Source: Daucus carota subsp. sativus
Lineage: Eukaryota > Streptophyta > Magnoliopsida > Apiales > Apiaceae
NCBI RefSeq assembly: GCF_001625215.2
Contig: NC_030383.2
Span: 570,779 to 634,778, forward strand
Direction of reading: 5' to 3'
Length of the DNA: 64,000 nucleotides
Program-made: the position numbers and the translations under genes
Notes under the pieces: generated by a model
Database searches by the model: none
What the model was told of the DNA's origin: nothing
Seen by the model: only the letters and a program-made list of their open reading frames with translations
In this document: piece after piece, positions 1 to 12,815 of the stretch
Position numbering within the stretch: the stretch's first letter is position 1
Layout of the letters: the number at the start of each line of letters is the position of its first letter

Positions 1-137
1 TATGACGTACAACTGTACAAGTATTAACCAGAATGGTCGATTGGGCATCCTAAATGTAATAGCTATTGTAAAGTAAATCTAAATCATAGATAATGCGGAT
101 GATGTATGGCTAAGCATTTCAAGGATGTGAGAATTAC

Positions 138-3100
138 CACCAACTATAGCACAAACGTTTGTCAGAAAGTGCAGAAATGAAAGATTTTCCTCTGAGAAAG
201 TCACCTGCAACCAAATTTATAAAATACTTGAGTTACCTATGTAAATAAGATGTGATTGTATAACATGCTAGGAAAGGAAGAACTAGACCAAAATCTAACA
301 TACTTGAGTTAGATTTTGGTCTAGTTCTACCAGGTTCTATCAGGTACACGTACACCTCGATAAATGACACGTGCGGGTCAGATAAAGAGTACAATTTGCT
401 TGGACAAGTTTTATCCACCCAGATGCACATGATCGAAACTGAACTATAATACTAGAGGGATTCCCATTTCAAAGCAGTAAATATAAACACACAAGTAAAT
501 TTTATGAGCAGTAACAACTAACAACAAACACACCTTTATTGGGGAAAGATCATAGAAGAAGAAAACTCCTGGAAGTGTATTAAGGAGACCATGATCTGCA
601 GTCCTAAAATGCTCTGTCACTGAGAACTACACAAGAAAATGACCAATACATGTGTGAACCTCTACAACTTTACAAATCATGAGAGAATTCTGGACAAACT
701 CTAAACCTGATTAGACTGAATGGTACTTCCGCTAGCCTCTTTGTAGACAGTTGGTACCACCTGCAGAGCAGATGATTAACTTTTGTAGACATGTCTTACA
801 ATCTGAGTTTCACCGATATTATCCCATATCAAGATGCCTAAACAATGTACAACTAAATTTTTTGAGAAGTATGTATAGGTCAAAATACTTTCTATGTTCT
901 TCACTAGATAAATAATCAATAACAAGGACCACCACTTGCACATGTAGCCTTGAGGCATATTACTCGGACTTAAAATTGCGGAACAAAATTCTTGACTTGT
1001 AAATCACCCAATTAAAATGTTGTGTTTCTAAAAAACACAATTATTATTTGCGTTATTAATTAATATTATATAAGAAATTTATTCACAAAATTTATTATTC
1101 AATATAAACGTATACACACACTTGCATTTTCAATCCAAGTCCTGTGCTGCTTTTCGCATATGTCTGTGTTGCTTTTTGTATAGGGCCCACACACATGGGT
1201 TGTGTGTGTGTGTGTTGTACACACATGAATAAACAAAAAACAAAGTGAAGCAACTGAACGTAGCTGAGAAATTGTTCTGAACAGTAAACATTATATTTGT
1301 TAAAAGTTTGTGCCCCTGAAGGGCCTTCTTTTTGGTAGTGCTCTTTTGGGCACTTTGATCTGAAATAGTACTAAAATGGACCTTTTCTCATTAAAATCAC
1401 GAGAGAAAATAAATGGGCCTGTTCTGTTATCAAAAGAAATTGCATGTTCATGACTTGGAACTTCATAAGCTGTGCAAAAATTATCAACCACCTCAATCAG
1501 TACTGAATCTCAAAATTATAACTTGGCAAGGATCTAAAGAAAATTTTGCAGAATTATTGAAAGTATAATAGAAGAATTACAAAAATCAAGACACCCAGGA
1601 AAAAAGTAAATTTGCTTGCAGAATACATTAAGGGGTTTTTGTAGGCACTGAATCAGGCACTAACCTTGATGAAATACTGATACATCCCACTTGGTGGTTC
1701 TTGTGTCCATTGCACACTGAGATTTAAATTAGCAAATATGAATAAACATTTGAGTAGCAGGTACCGAAAAATTATTATCTATTAAATGATATAGAATCTG
1801 AAGAACAATACCCATCAAGAGGATTCAAAACACCAGGGAAGTAGTCTCCAAATGCTAATCTATTAATCTTGTGACTTATCTGCATGTAGAAAAACATAAG
1901 ATGCGAACAGTTCAAGGATATAAAATGTGGTATTTGGACAACTTATTTATTTGCAAGCTTATCATTAATTTTTAATATATACAATTACAACTAAAATCAT
2001 GAAAATACAACTTACATTGAAGCTATCCATTTGAAAAACTAGCAGATCATGCACATGAACATTTGATTGCCGAAAACTTTTTCCAGGTGCAAAGTGAAAA
2101 TTTCCGGCCACCTTATTAACTTCTATGAATCCATACATGTTACATCCCTCACCTTCTTCGTCCTTGATCTGTTGTAGAAATCCTTCTCTTCTGCACTGAT
2201 AGAAAATATAAAACCAGGAAGACTCGTTATATAAAGTACGAAGATACAAAAGTGCAAATTAGTAAGCAACTTTGACAACAAAACAAAATAAGAGTTCCCA
2301 ATCATCAAGAAGTTTGAAAGTACAGCCAGTCATCAGCTTATATGGTTATTAGCCAAAAAATAAATGGTTATTGACGAGTTCATGATGCAATTTATCTCTT
2401 CGTCACTCAAGGCTTCTGAATAGTAACTTTTCGGGAAGGTCAGGCGTACTCAATTATACTCTTTATTTTTTTCTATAAAGGCTGTTTCCAGAAATAAGAG
2501 CTGATAGTACTGCACATGTTTAAAGGGGTAATAGAAGGGCATGACACTATGTTAATTGCTTAGCACAGACCTCAGCACAACAATACAATTTCCAACATCA
2601 ACATAAAGAGTATGAGGTGCCACGTAAGATGTTGTAAACACCAAAGACGTGGACAAGTTCCCAAGGAAAGATTAGTAGGGAAAAACAGTGTTACATGATT
2701 TGCCGCGAACCATCAAGGGGGGTCTACTACCACCCTCCCCTGCCTCTGCCACTGCCAGGGTGCCAGACATCACATTCATCACTGCACTGGTTTCTCAGTC
2801 TTCTAATCATACGAGTTACGAACAAAAGTTTGGTAAACCTAAATGATGAAGCAAGCAGCTTCAGTACATATACTTGACTCAGCATCTAACGATCTCTGTC
2901 CCAAAGATATATGTTTATATCAACCAAATCATCAAGGATTAATTAAGCAAAATTCCGCATAACATTTATAAAAATTCACGAGCAGAAGTGAATTAGCCCC
3001 AGTGGCATCTTGTTTTTATCTAGACTACTGATCAATGCAATAGAAGTACAGTTAAACATACACAAATGCTTAGAGAGACGAGTAGCAGCATACCTGGTCA

Positions 3101-6100
3101 AGTAAATCTGGATTTGTCACAGCCCAACCCTTTTTTCTGTATGCTTCACGGACATCTTCACAAGTGTTGCAACAATCATTATCTGACTACAATAAAGTAC
3201 ATTTTGTCATCAAAGAGATTTTAAGTTGATAAACCAATATTGATACAAAAAATCTATCTCATGGCCAAGGCCATCATTGATTACAAAGAATCATTAATAT
3301 CTAATTATTGAAAAGATTAATGAGAAACTAAGAAAATATGAAACTTATGCAAAACTGGACAATTACTACATCAGGAAATTATTTATTAAATGTTTCACCA
3401 ATAGAAATCCTGGATATACTTGCACCAAAATAGGAAACCAAGAACTGGTGTAAACTATTTGCTTGGTTAATAGTATGCAATGTTGATTGCATCATTTAAG
3501 AATAAAAATAATTTGTACCAACTGATAAGGTTTATCATCTAAATTAGGCTAATTAGAAATGTTCCACATCAATGGTAATAAAGTCATAAAGATATGTGTT
3601 TCCTTTATTGATTTATGGTAGTAGATTTTAAGAGTAGACACAAATATTGATAAGGAACAGTTTTCTTTTCCTTATAATTTTAGGGGTTACTCGGCTTTCA
3701 AGTAATATGATTTATGTATAAACACATGTGACATTGATAATTATTATAGATGAGTATTATGTATTGGCAATTATTTGATAGATCTGAGGATTTGTTTGCA
3801 TTTCTACCAATTTTCCACGTTACTAGTGTCCTACCTCGAAATGTCTTCTAATAAAGTTCTCCCTCCACTCCGTTCGTTTTGGCCACTTTTCCTATTCTGT
3901 TTGCCCCAAAACTATTGTCCGCATTCAAATAATATGGTAAAGTAAGTGTTATTATATTCATTTATATGAAAAATTATAAATTTTTGGTAACTATAAGTTT
4001 GTTTAATATGATTGAATACCAGGTGGAGATCTGATTTTGGACAAAATGAGTAGGACAGAGTGAATATTTTCCATCCATAGATAAAGATCATTAACCACAT
4101 CTCTATACTTATCTATACAATACTATTAAAGCTTAATTATCACTTATTAAATTGTTGGCCAGCTAGTCAGCCTTGTGGGATGGGTTAAAAATAATAATAA
4201 TTATTGGATTGGTAAATATTTTGGATTAAATCAAGATAATAAAACATGGACGTTTTAAAAATAGGATATAGCTATTATATATAATTGAGGTAAGAAAGAT
4301 GGCCTTTTAAAGGTAAGATCTTATAAAGCATATAAACCATTTATGTTAAGATCTATAGTTGAATTAAAATTAAATTTTGAATAGAATAGAAGGCAGCAAT
4401 CCATTTTTTAGGGAAATTTGCAAAAGTACCCTTATTTTCAAACTTATTTCAAAAATACAGTCAAAGTTGCATATTTGGTTGCAATGATGGTTAATTTTCA
4501 TGTGTTACATATATGGTTGCACTGTATTTTTTTAAATTTTTTTTGCAACTTGGGTAATTTTGAAAAAAGCCATTTTTTTTAAATAACAAAGTTATATATG
4601 CATTAACATACTTATATATGTATATGTATATGTATATGTGTATGTGTATGTATATGTATATGTGCATGGAGGCTGCGTTGCTTGGAAAATAAATAATTTT
4701 TAAAGCAGTGTCATATCGCTTATGCTTAGACATGTTTCCAGGGACATGTGATGCATGATGGCCCAAGATATTGTCAAAAGAGAACTGGTTAGAACAATAT
4801 AAACAAGTCAGCCTGCAATACAAAGATGAGCTGCGCTACGGCTACCCAGACTCTACCAGAAGATTTAATATATGTGAGTCCAAGTGTCAGACTTGGAAAT
4901 ATCATAAATTTTGCATGCTGATTTTCTTTATGTATGTTGTTGAATGTCTCCACTCGTTAGAGTGTCGAGTGTGGACTTCGAAGATTTAGACTACTACAGG
5001 TATCCAATTACATCCTAAACTTATTCAATTTTAATTAGGATATCCAATTTCATATGGTTATTATTAAGCAAGTTGCAGAAGTTCTATTTGAGGGATTCAC
5101 CCTTCAATTTCTCAGGCTTACTGTTATGCAAAAGATTATACAGAATATTATAAAGAAACCAATTACAGATTAAATTGTATTTATGTTCATTGGTTATAAA
5201 TTTCTTCATCTCAATTGAGTAGCTCCTATCAGAGAGCCGTGACCAGTTCCTCGCAAAATATAACCATGTCTAGGACCTTGCAGATACATACCACCTGGTT
5301 CAGATAGGTTTCATTTTTAAGGGACACTCATTCCAATCTCTATTTTGATCTTTGCATACGAATATAACATATAATTACACAATACAAAATTTAACATCCA
5401 GATGATACACAAGTTAAAGGGAAACAAGAAGCATACTGATTCTGCACCATAACATGAACCGCAATATGTTTCGTTGTGTTGCAGCCGACCACCATGTTTT
5501 TGTAATGGCTTCTCAATCTGTGCCAGGTAAAGGAGATATAAGTATGAAGCTACGAAGCACAACTTTAGAGATTTCACATGTTACTGAAACTCAGTTATGA
5601 AGTGTATATATAGACTTGTTCATTTCAAGAACTTGTGACATGGAGACACCATTCAGGAATGCGGATACTACATAATTTTGCAATTATAAAGTAGAAGTTA
5701 TTGTACTGATGCAAACGAAAAAAAATAGTATAATTATGAGTCTAATTTTTTTGTAAAAAAAATAATTGCTGTTGATATCATTTTGAAATAGCATTTCAGG
5801 TATGAATCATATATATAGACATGTACAAGAAGTCTAAGTAACACATAAGTTTTATTTTTCATAATCTCAAAGATTTTTGAATTTACGTGACCATTAATAT
5901 AATACTAAAATAAAATCCTATAATATGCGAGTAAGAAAGAGCTGGACTACGGTGACAGCGCTGTTACGAATGACATTCCAGTGTACATATATATGTACAT
6001 ATTAAGAAGTATACACATCATTCAATTTGAAAAAGGGAGAAGGAAAAAAAGAGAGTAAAATTGCATCTTTTGTCATCTACTTTTCTTAACACGAGAAACC

Positions 6101-9100
6101 CTAGTTTCTCCCTCATCTTCTCTTTCCTATAAGATAATATGATAGTAAACCCTAGTATATACATCAAATCTGTTAATCTGTGTTGTCAATCTTGTGCATA
6201 TATCTTTATTGCTTCTGAGATTTTCAATCTCTTCTCGCGAAGACATGTTATGTCCAATTTTAACACAACGTATCTGGTAGGATTCTGTCCACTCTGATGT
6301 CGTGTCAACATGGGTATGGCAGACGGAAGTGTCGTGTTAGTTGTTACAGTAACACAGCTTAACAAATGTAGACCATGTAATAGTGCTTAAACTCGTTTGA
6401 ATTCAGAAAGAAAATGTCTTTTGCGAAGATTGGTGATTTTGCTACGGGAAAACATTCCCAACACTATAACCAAAGTTGTAAAAACGTGCAAAAGTGAGAT
6501 GCGCAGCGTTGCGCAAAACCTGAGACTTAAAATGGAAAAATATGGCGTTCGCAACTACTACTCCATTTTTCAGATCAATTGCAGATTTTGTTTATTAATT
6601 TCTTGTGATGAGAAATTTTAAAACATAAATTTATATTAGCAATTGTCTTTGGAAAGTTCTTAACTGCATACAACTATTATATTATGTAATAATGACAATT
6701 ATCGATTTGTATTGTTGCAAGAGGGGTCATCTAATCAGAAACCCAAATGTTGTCTCTATTTTTATAAAGATGACACCTCTCGTAGAAACGGTGATTCTGG
6801 ATATTACTTTTGATCATATAAGTAATATTCTTTTATCAAAAGGGATAGCACAAATCACTGAAATTAAATATAATTCATAATGAGATTAGGGAAAAAGAGA
6901 GCTCATAGTATCATGATTGTCACCGACCTTAGCAGAATCAATACCTTCCTGCCTTGATTCTATGACATTTCCATTGGCATCTATTCTTTTTTTGAAGATG
7001 TCATGTCTCTGCAAATAAAATGTAAATTATGACACACACAACATATTACTATATTGCAGGTAACTCTAGGAATACAACAATCTAAAAAGGGTTTAACTGT
7101 TTGTATAGATTTCAATTTTCAGGTGCCGATTCCAGCCATTCTACTACAAATAATCATAGTAATCAAGACGAATAATTTGAGCTAGGTGACCAACTTTCAA
7201 AAATAAAATAAAAGGAGAACTCTGATAAAACCATGATGTTATACCATGTTAGATGACCAAGTCTCCCTAAACCTTAACATTGGAAGAAGTATTTATCAAA
7301 AATTTAATGGTATATGTGCCATGTTGGAAAGTTTTACATCTCAGAAAATAATTAATCTAATCTACTATTTGGTGTTATCCCGAATTTAATAGAGTATTAT
7401 GTCAAAACAGTTGAAATCCCGATACAAAGAATACAATAGAAACCCTAATTTCAACGGACAATAAATATATAGGGAGAATAAGAGAGCAATATTGAATGAC
7501 AAGACTATTTGTATGCCCATGCATTTGAGAGACAGAATGCACATGCAAATTGTAATCCAACAAATTATATAAAACATGATCCACCATCAGTACATACGAT
7601 GTCAAGGTGCTGCTCTCCACTTATATCCATGGCATCAAGGCTGAGCATAGAACAACGAAGTGCAGGAAAAGTCACATCAAACTGCAAAGTAAAATTTTGA
7701 TATTTGGTGATTAGTCGGTCAACGATTGTAATTAGCACATGTTAATTACAAAATATAACAAAATCCATAACACATAAGCATTGTTACACATTAAACCCTA
7801 AAGAATTACTGAAGACACATCTCACGAGTGAGACAAGTTGATAATCTAAATTATCCTGCAGTCTAGAACATGAAAATGAAATAACTGAACATATTGTAGA
7901 AAAATATATTACATTAATTTTTAGCGTCTCCCCTCTCGAAGTGTCTACAACTAGTTTTGTTTCTGTTACACCGTGAAGATACAATCCTGAAAAGAAGCAA
8001 GAAATATGTAAGACATGAAGACAATGGTTACAAACATACAAGATGAAAAATAATCAGAAAATTTCTTCACCTGACAAGCTAGCAGAAAAAACACAAACAC
8101 AAAAAAATGCAAGAAATGCCTTCTTCTATGTGTACTGTTATATCATATGAGTACATAAAATCTCAGAGTTTAGCAGTCGTATTACAATCTCCATATGGTG
8201 GTAATTACATTTATTACAATTAGAATCTTTGTGTATTCATATCTAATAAAGCAGGCTGGATGATATTATTAACTCTCTATAAGCTTCCACATTATAATAC
8301 TATATTACTACGTACTATTCAATGGTAACCTGAGGATAATTTCCCAGACCGAATGCACAACTTGAGAAGCTTCAACCACAGATTAGAGCACTTGACATTT
8401 AAAAAACTGGCTAAACTGGTGTAAATTTGTACAAAGCAATACTGTTCGGTCTGGCATGCTTGATGACAACTCTACGTACAAATTAACTGAATATAAGCTC
8501 TTGATAGAACAAAATGGGAGGCACTAGTCGAATTTGATGAAACCATTACACATAAGCTTAAGACCTTTGCACAAGGCTTGAAGATGCAGATCAGGCAAAA
8601 GAGCATAAATTTATCACGTTGTCTAATTAGCAATACGTCCTAGTGAACACCGAAAATATCATCACACGTTCGCCTATATTTCAAATCTTACTTCCCATCA
8701 AACAGGGCGGGACACTTCTTATATGTGTCTCAATCGTAACATAAAAAGTTAAAAATAAAACACATAATCTGTCTATGATCATCCAAAACTTTTGCCAAGA
8801 GTGTAACAAAACTCAAAAAACAATGGAAGACAAAGCACTTTAAATAAAAAAGTTGAAGTCTTTTCACAATGACAATGATATTTAAGATAAATGTTCAAAC
8901 CTATTGGGGTTAAACAAATGGGTCCTGTTCCCTGACAACTGATTGTCAGGGAACAGTTATGTAACAATCTGTTTCCCAGCCGTTGGATCGACGATCCAAC
9001 GGCTGGGACAAAAGGAAATTTTTTTAACGTTCCGCGCATATTATACGCGGATAGCAGGGGTTCCGCGTTATTTTTACGCGGATACATCAAAACTCCAAGA

Positions 9101-10115
9101 TCCAACCCATCTCTCCTGCGACACCAACTCGCCACCACCGATTGCAACAGCCACTTTTCCTTATCCTCTGTTCATAACACACCACCAGCCTGTCAACCCC
9201 CAATCAACCGTGACTACAAGCTTTGAACCCACTTCATCCTTCTTTCAGCCCCGTACCCGCAGCTCCGGCGATATATCGCCGCCGCGAAATCAACGCAAAC
9301 CACCACCATTAACAGCCTCCGTTTTCCAGCAGTCGACCATAATCACATCAATATATACATACACGGATTCACCCACTCCGGCTTCGTTTCGATCTCCGTC
9401 GCCGGCTCAGCAGTGATGGGCAAGAACAGAGGGTGAAGGGAGGTCGAGATCGGTATGTATAGATCAGTCCGCGTATAATAACCGCGGCTATCCGCGTAAT
9501 ATAACCGCGGATCCGGTGCCTTCCGCTGAAAATATGCGCGGATCGATTAAATATTTTTCTTTTATCCCAGCCGTTGGATCGATGATCCAACGGCTGAGAA
9601 GCAGTGTGTTGGTTAAACGTTCCCTGACAATCAGTTGTCAGGGAACAGCACCCTAAACAAATACCGACAATATAACGATCTGCCTACAGAACAAATCGAT
9701 ATCAGTTTCACATTAAGAAGTGCTACCACACTCACTAAAGATTAGTTTAACAAATAATACTGGAACATTTTATTAGAGCCTCACAGTCTCGCAACCTCCC
9801 ATTTTTCCACTTCATTTCTATTTCTTTCTTACCAACAGTTCCACTTCATTTCAATTTCTTTCTAAAAAACAAAACCTTTCCTCACACAACAAAATTATCC
9901 TCTTTGATCACCAATGCTTGCAAAAATCAAAACTTTATACATGAACCCAAATAATTTACCACATAACACCATTACTCTACCACGGATCCAAACAACTACA
10001 AATAAAAAAACACAACTAGAGCAAAACATCATCACATGAGAGAGAGAGAGATGTATACTTGACTTGATGCTATATACACAGACAGAAGAAACAAGTAATG
10101 AATATACCAACGATC

Positions 10116-10149
<34 letters not shown>

Positions 10150-10295
10150 AAACTGAGCTCGGAGAGGAAGAGCAAGATCATGACAATGGAAGAAGCGAGA
10201 GTAATAAGGCCACCTGAGATCGTCCGGCTGTAGAAATCCTCGTTGATCTTGGGATACGCATCTAAATTACGAAGCTTACTTACTAAATTCTCCAT
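138..10295 (-). CDS. ERGIC3: ERGIC3-like ER-Golgi cargo receptor (3' end off window)
   Basis: The product cycles between ER and Golgi in COPII/COPI vesicles and belongs to the ERGIC/Erv46 family. Twelve exons join in frame with GT-AG borders: 10295-10154, 7986-7913, 7681-7598, 7008-6928, 5517-5437, 3186-3094, 2195-2016, 1879-1812, 1716-1665, 760-707, 626-534 and 204-138. They give 356 codons; the family is usually about 386, so only the last exon (end of the second membrane segment and cytosolic tail) is missing beyond base 1. Visible marks are the N-terminal LRNLDAYPKINEDFYSRT followed by a membrane segment, luminal cysteine pairs (NETYCGSCYGAE, NDCCNTCEDV), the block KDEEGEGCNMYGF and the start of the second membrane segment (LHFLTNVCAIVGG). 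No frameshift or stop is seen. The long introns hold transposon material, including a Mutator-like element in intron 1. Identification is by recall of the family; exon borders are read directly. Confidence 0.95.
1300..1509 (-). other. Unidentified exon-like open frame inside an ERGIC3 intron
   Basis: In the intron between the ERGIC3 exons at 1716-1665 and 760-707, the minus strand holds an open frame of about 65 codons with protein-like composition (for example VDNFCTAYEVPSHEHAISF, then FIFSRDFNEKRS, and a basic end KVPKRALPKRRPFRGTNF). There is no ATG at its start, and a stop lies just upstream (about 1510-1512), so it looks like the last exon of something or a captured fragment. It does not belong to the ERGIC3 protein. 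I do not recognise the family. Confidence 0.3.
3858..4063. mobile_element. Possible degenerate Stowaway-like MITE
   Basis: The left side reads CTCCCTCCACTCCGTTCG and the right side GGACAAAATGAGTAGGACAG, an imperfect inverted pair of the CTCCCTCCGT type. No clean TA target duplication is visible, so borders are approximate. It lies in the ERGIC3 intron between exons 5517-5437 and 3186-3094. Confidence 0.35.
4612..4664. repeat. TATATG/TGTATG microsatellite
   Basis: Six-base repeats of TATATG and GTATG type run through an ERGIC3 intron. Frames through it are low-complexity artefacts. Confidence 0.85.
8920..9653. mobile_element. Non-autonomous Mutator-like element in ERGIC3 intron 1
   Basis: A perfect 9-bp direct repeat TAAACAAAT flanks the element (8911-8919 and 9654-9662), the length typical of Mutator-like insertions. 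The ends are inverted copies beginning GGGT(C/G)CTGTTCCCTGACAA, about 35 bp each. Each end contains a second palindrome (TTCCCTGACAAC/GTTGTCAGGGAA type), and just inside lies a further inverted pair around CAGCCGTTGGATCGA (8975-9007 and 9567-9599). The 734-bp interior is GC-richer than the surroundings, with CGCGG-containing short repeats near 9030-9090 and 9465-9545. Open frames inside (for example 8943-9416) resemble no protein I know. No transposase is present, so movement would need help from an autonomous relative. Confidence 0.9.
10118..10147. repeat. GA microsatellite near ERGIC3 exon 1
   Basis: A run of about 15 GA units lies just inside intron 1, some 7 bases after the exon 1 donor at 10153. 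GA/CT tracts near plant first exons are common and sometimes bind GAGA factors; a regulatory role is only inference. Confidence 0.85.
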
Positions 10296-10898
10296 TTTCT
10301 CAACACAATTCGATCTCAAAACGCATCCAATCAAATCAAATGCATAATAAATATCTCTCTTTAATGTTTGAATTCGAATTCGTTGAAATATATAATCGGT
10401 GCCTGCGGAGAAAATGTGAATAAAAAGGGAGAATTGAGGGAGAAAAGAGAGTCGCCGGAAGATAAGTTCGTCGTCGGCGTTTCTTTCGCGGGATCTATCG
10501 TTTCTTTCGTTGTTTCATCTCCCGTGCTTCTTGTTATTTGTCTTTTATTTAATGCTTTTTGGGCCTTGTGTTTGTATTTATGGGTTGGGCTGAGAAGGAT
10601 GGGGTTCTGTTGTAACATAGTTGGTGTTATATATATCTTACTAATCTTGTCAGCGGTAAGCCCGGATTGAATGATATTGAATAGCCAGGGCCCAGGGCTC
10701 TCCACAGAACAGTGATGAAGGTGTAGGGGAGACCCAACTCAATATACGAGAATATTGTGGAGAAAATATAGTTATGAGATGTTCGAATTTTTATATTTTG
10801 ATTTGAGTGATTGTGAGCAGTTTATGTTTAACACTCTCCTGCACATAAAAATATAGTTCAATTAATATTTTTTTCCCATGTGTCATTCTTAATTATTA
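10296..10898. other. ERGIC3 5' flank, no separate gene
   Basis: This is the 5' untranslated and promoter side of the minus-strand ERGIC3 gene. Open frames of about 100 codons occur on both strands (10368-10670 and 10361-10705) but match no family I know and lack support, so I leave them uncalled. Confidence 0.6.
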
Positions 10899-11101
10899 CT
10901 CCCTCCGTCCCCCTGAGTAGATACATTGGGGGACGGGGACTGCAAAGTGTATTTGTGCAATTTATTTTTAAAATTTTTCATTTTTGAATTAAAATTTGGA
11001 TGTTACAATTTTTATACAGAAAAAGAAAATCTCAAAAAAAAGTTATGGAACTATATTTTATAAAAGCATTCAAATGCGTGACGTATAGAATTAAATGGGA
11101 G
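10899..11101. mobile_element. Stowaway-like MITE
   Basis: The left end is CTCCCTCCGTCC and the right end AAATGGGAG, with TA on both sides (10897-10898 and 11102-11103), the Tc1/mariner-type target. It is 203 bp long and AT-rich, with no coding capacity. Confidence 0.75.
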
Positions 11102-11376
11102 TATTAATCAAGTTGCTCATGATAAAGATATTAGGGAAAAGAGGAAACAAAAATAATGATATCCAACTGTTTATTGTCATTTCCCCAAATTAGAAAAAGG
11201 TCATCAGCATTATTGTCCTGAAATAACATATATAAGGATAGACACAACTCATGGCTCTATGCCACTTCTAATGCTTTCTTCATATCAGTTCACCGAAATA
11301 TATAAATATCAGAAAAAGTCCCTCCCTGAAAATGATATAACATTTGGACTCAAGTTGAAATCCAACCTAAATTATA

Positions 11377-11566
11377 ATCCCTCCGTAAAGTATAATTCTA
11401 TAATTTATTTTTAAAATTTTTCTTTTCTGAATAAAAATTTGAATATTATATTTTTATTAAAAAAAGAAAATTTTAAAAACAAGTTATGAATTTATGTTTT
11501 ATATAAGAGCATTGAAGTGCGTGTCGAGCCGTGAAAATAAAAGGTATTTAAATGGGACAGAGGGAG
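11377..11566. mobile_element. Stowaway-like MITE, partly degraded left end
   Basis: The left end reads ATCCCTCCGT and the right end GGGACAGAGGGAG, with TA flanks at 11375-11376 and 11567-11568. Internal sequence resembles the element at 10899-11101 (AAATTTTTC-rich arms), so the two are probably related copies. Confidence 0.7.
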
Positions 11567-11887
11567 TATAAATTTGATGATATTTTCTATTTTCAATAAT
11601 AATTTATTTATTTAAGATATTTAATGTATTTATTGTATTTTCTTTAAAATCTGCATATTTCGGGAAAAAGGTTATTTTTAAAGTTTATACTCAACTAGTT
11701 TTTAATTCGGGTTATATTACTATTACATAAATGTTATATGTACAACATGTTATATCATTCTGTTTTAAACTTATATATAAAAATATTTTATATGCAATAA
11801 TAAAAATTAGATTTTTTTTGACCAAATAAAAAAAAGAGTAGATATTAGACTTAAAATTTTTATTTTGAAAAGGATTTAAAATTGTTA

Positions 11888-12122
11888 CTCCCTCCGTCCC
11901 ATTTTAACTGCTTTTGACTTTTTTACACGTATTTTAAGATGTCGAAAAAATCACATCTAAACATAATAATTTTTCATAAAATTTATATCAAATAAAAGTT
12001 TGGAATCTAAACTTTTATTTGATATAAGAATTGAATTTTTTTATTGAGTGTAGATATTATTTTTATACACCTCAATATACGTGTCAAAAAATCAAACATC
12101 AGTTAAAATGGGACAGAGGGAG
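11888..12122. mobile_element. Stowaway-like MITE with long inverted arms
   Basis: Ends CTCCCTCCGTCCCATTTTAA and GTTAAAATGGGACAGAGGGAG are near-perfect inverted repeats, flanked by TA (11886-11887, 12123-12124). The centre has a further palindrome around 11995-12028 (AAACTTTTATTTGATATAAG type). At 235 bp it fits the family size. Confidence 0.85.
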
Positions 12123-12815
12123 TAATATGTTTCATAAAAAAGTAAATATTTTTATATAACAAGAACTAGCATGTACAGACTACTGTATATCTTAATGGGG
12201 AAGGTGGGATGGGGATAAAGATGGTGGGGAAAGTAAGTGGGAAGAGCACTGTCAATAGTGGGCCCTAATGAATCATGGCCAGCCCAACAATGTTGTTCTC
12301 TGTTGCCCAATTGGGCCCCACAAACGTCTTCTTTTTTCTTCTTCTTCAAACATTTTAGGCCCATCATTCTGTTGGAGACAATTGGTTATTCAGACAGTTA
12401 CTTCAGTTGCTATGAAATCATTGTATTGTCACTTCTTCTCTTCCTTTTTCTACCAGTATAATTCACTTAAAAACAGTATCCATATCATTATTTTCGATAT
12501 TTATCTAAAATTGTTTTGAAATTTTATTTGGAATAAGTTGAATATATGCAGGATCACAATTCAAATAAGGAAGTTTAATTTTCTTATACATGCAACTCAG
12601 CAACTGATGTAGGACGTGTTTTGGCAAAATCTTTTCTTTTCAAATTTAAAGGCTTATTTTTTTAAGAAATATAAATTATTATATTTTTTTAGATATAAAT
12701 GTCAAGGAGGTGTTTTATATTCGTTATTTATCAAAAGAATAAGAATTTATTTCATAATATTTTTGTCCAGAAATAGGCCATTATTTTAGAAAAAAATGGT
12801 TAGCTAGAAGAAAGT

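Noticed and set aside
4491..4823. 110-codon minus-strand frame with an IYIHIHIYIYIY run
   Set aside because: It reads through a TATATG microsatellite in an ERGIC3 intron and is low-complexity.
8943..9416. 157-codon plus-strand open frame
   Set aside because: It begins in the palindromic terminal repeat of a Mutator-like element and shows no recognised domain; the open frame follows from GC-rich composition.
10361..10705. Overlapping 100-114-codon frames on both strands upstream of ERGIC3
   Set aside because: They cover the ERGIC3 leader and promoter, have no family resemblance and contradict each other.
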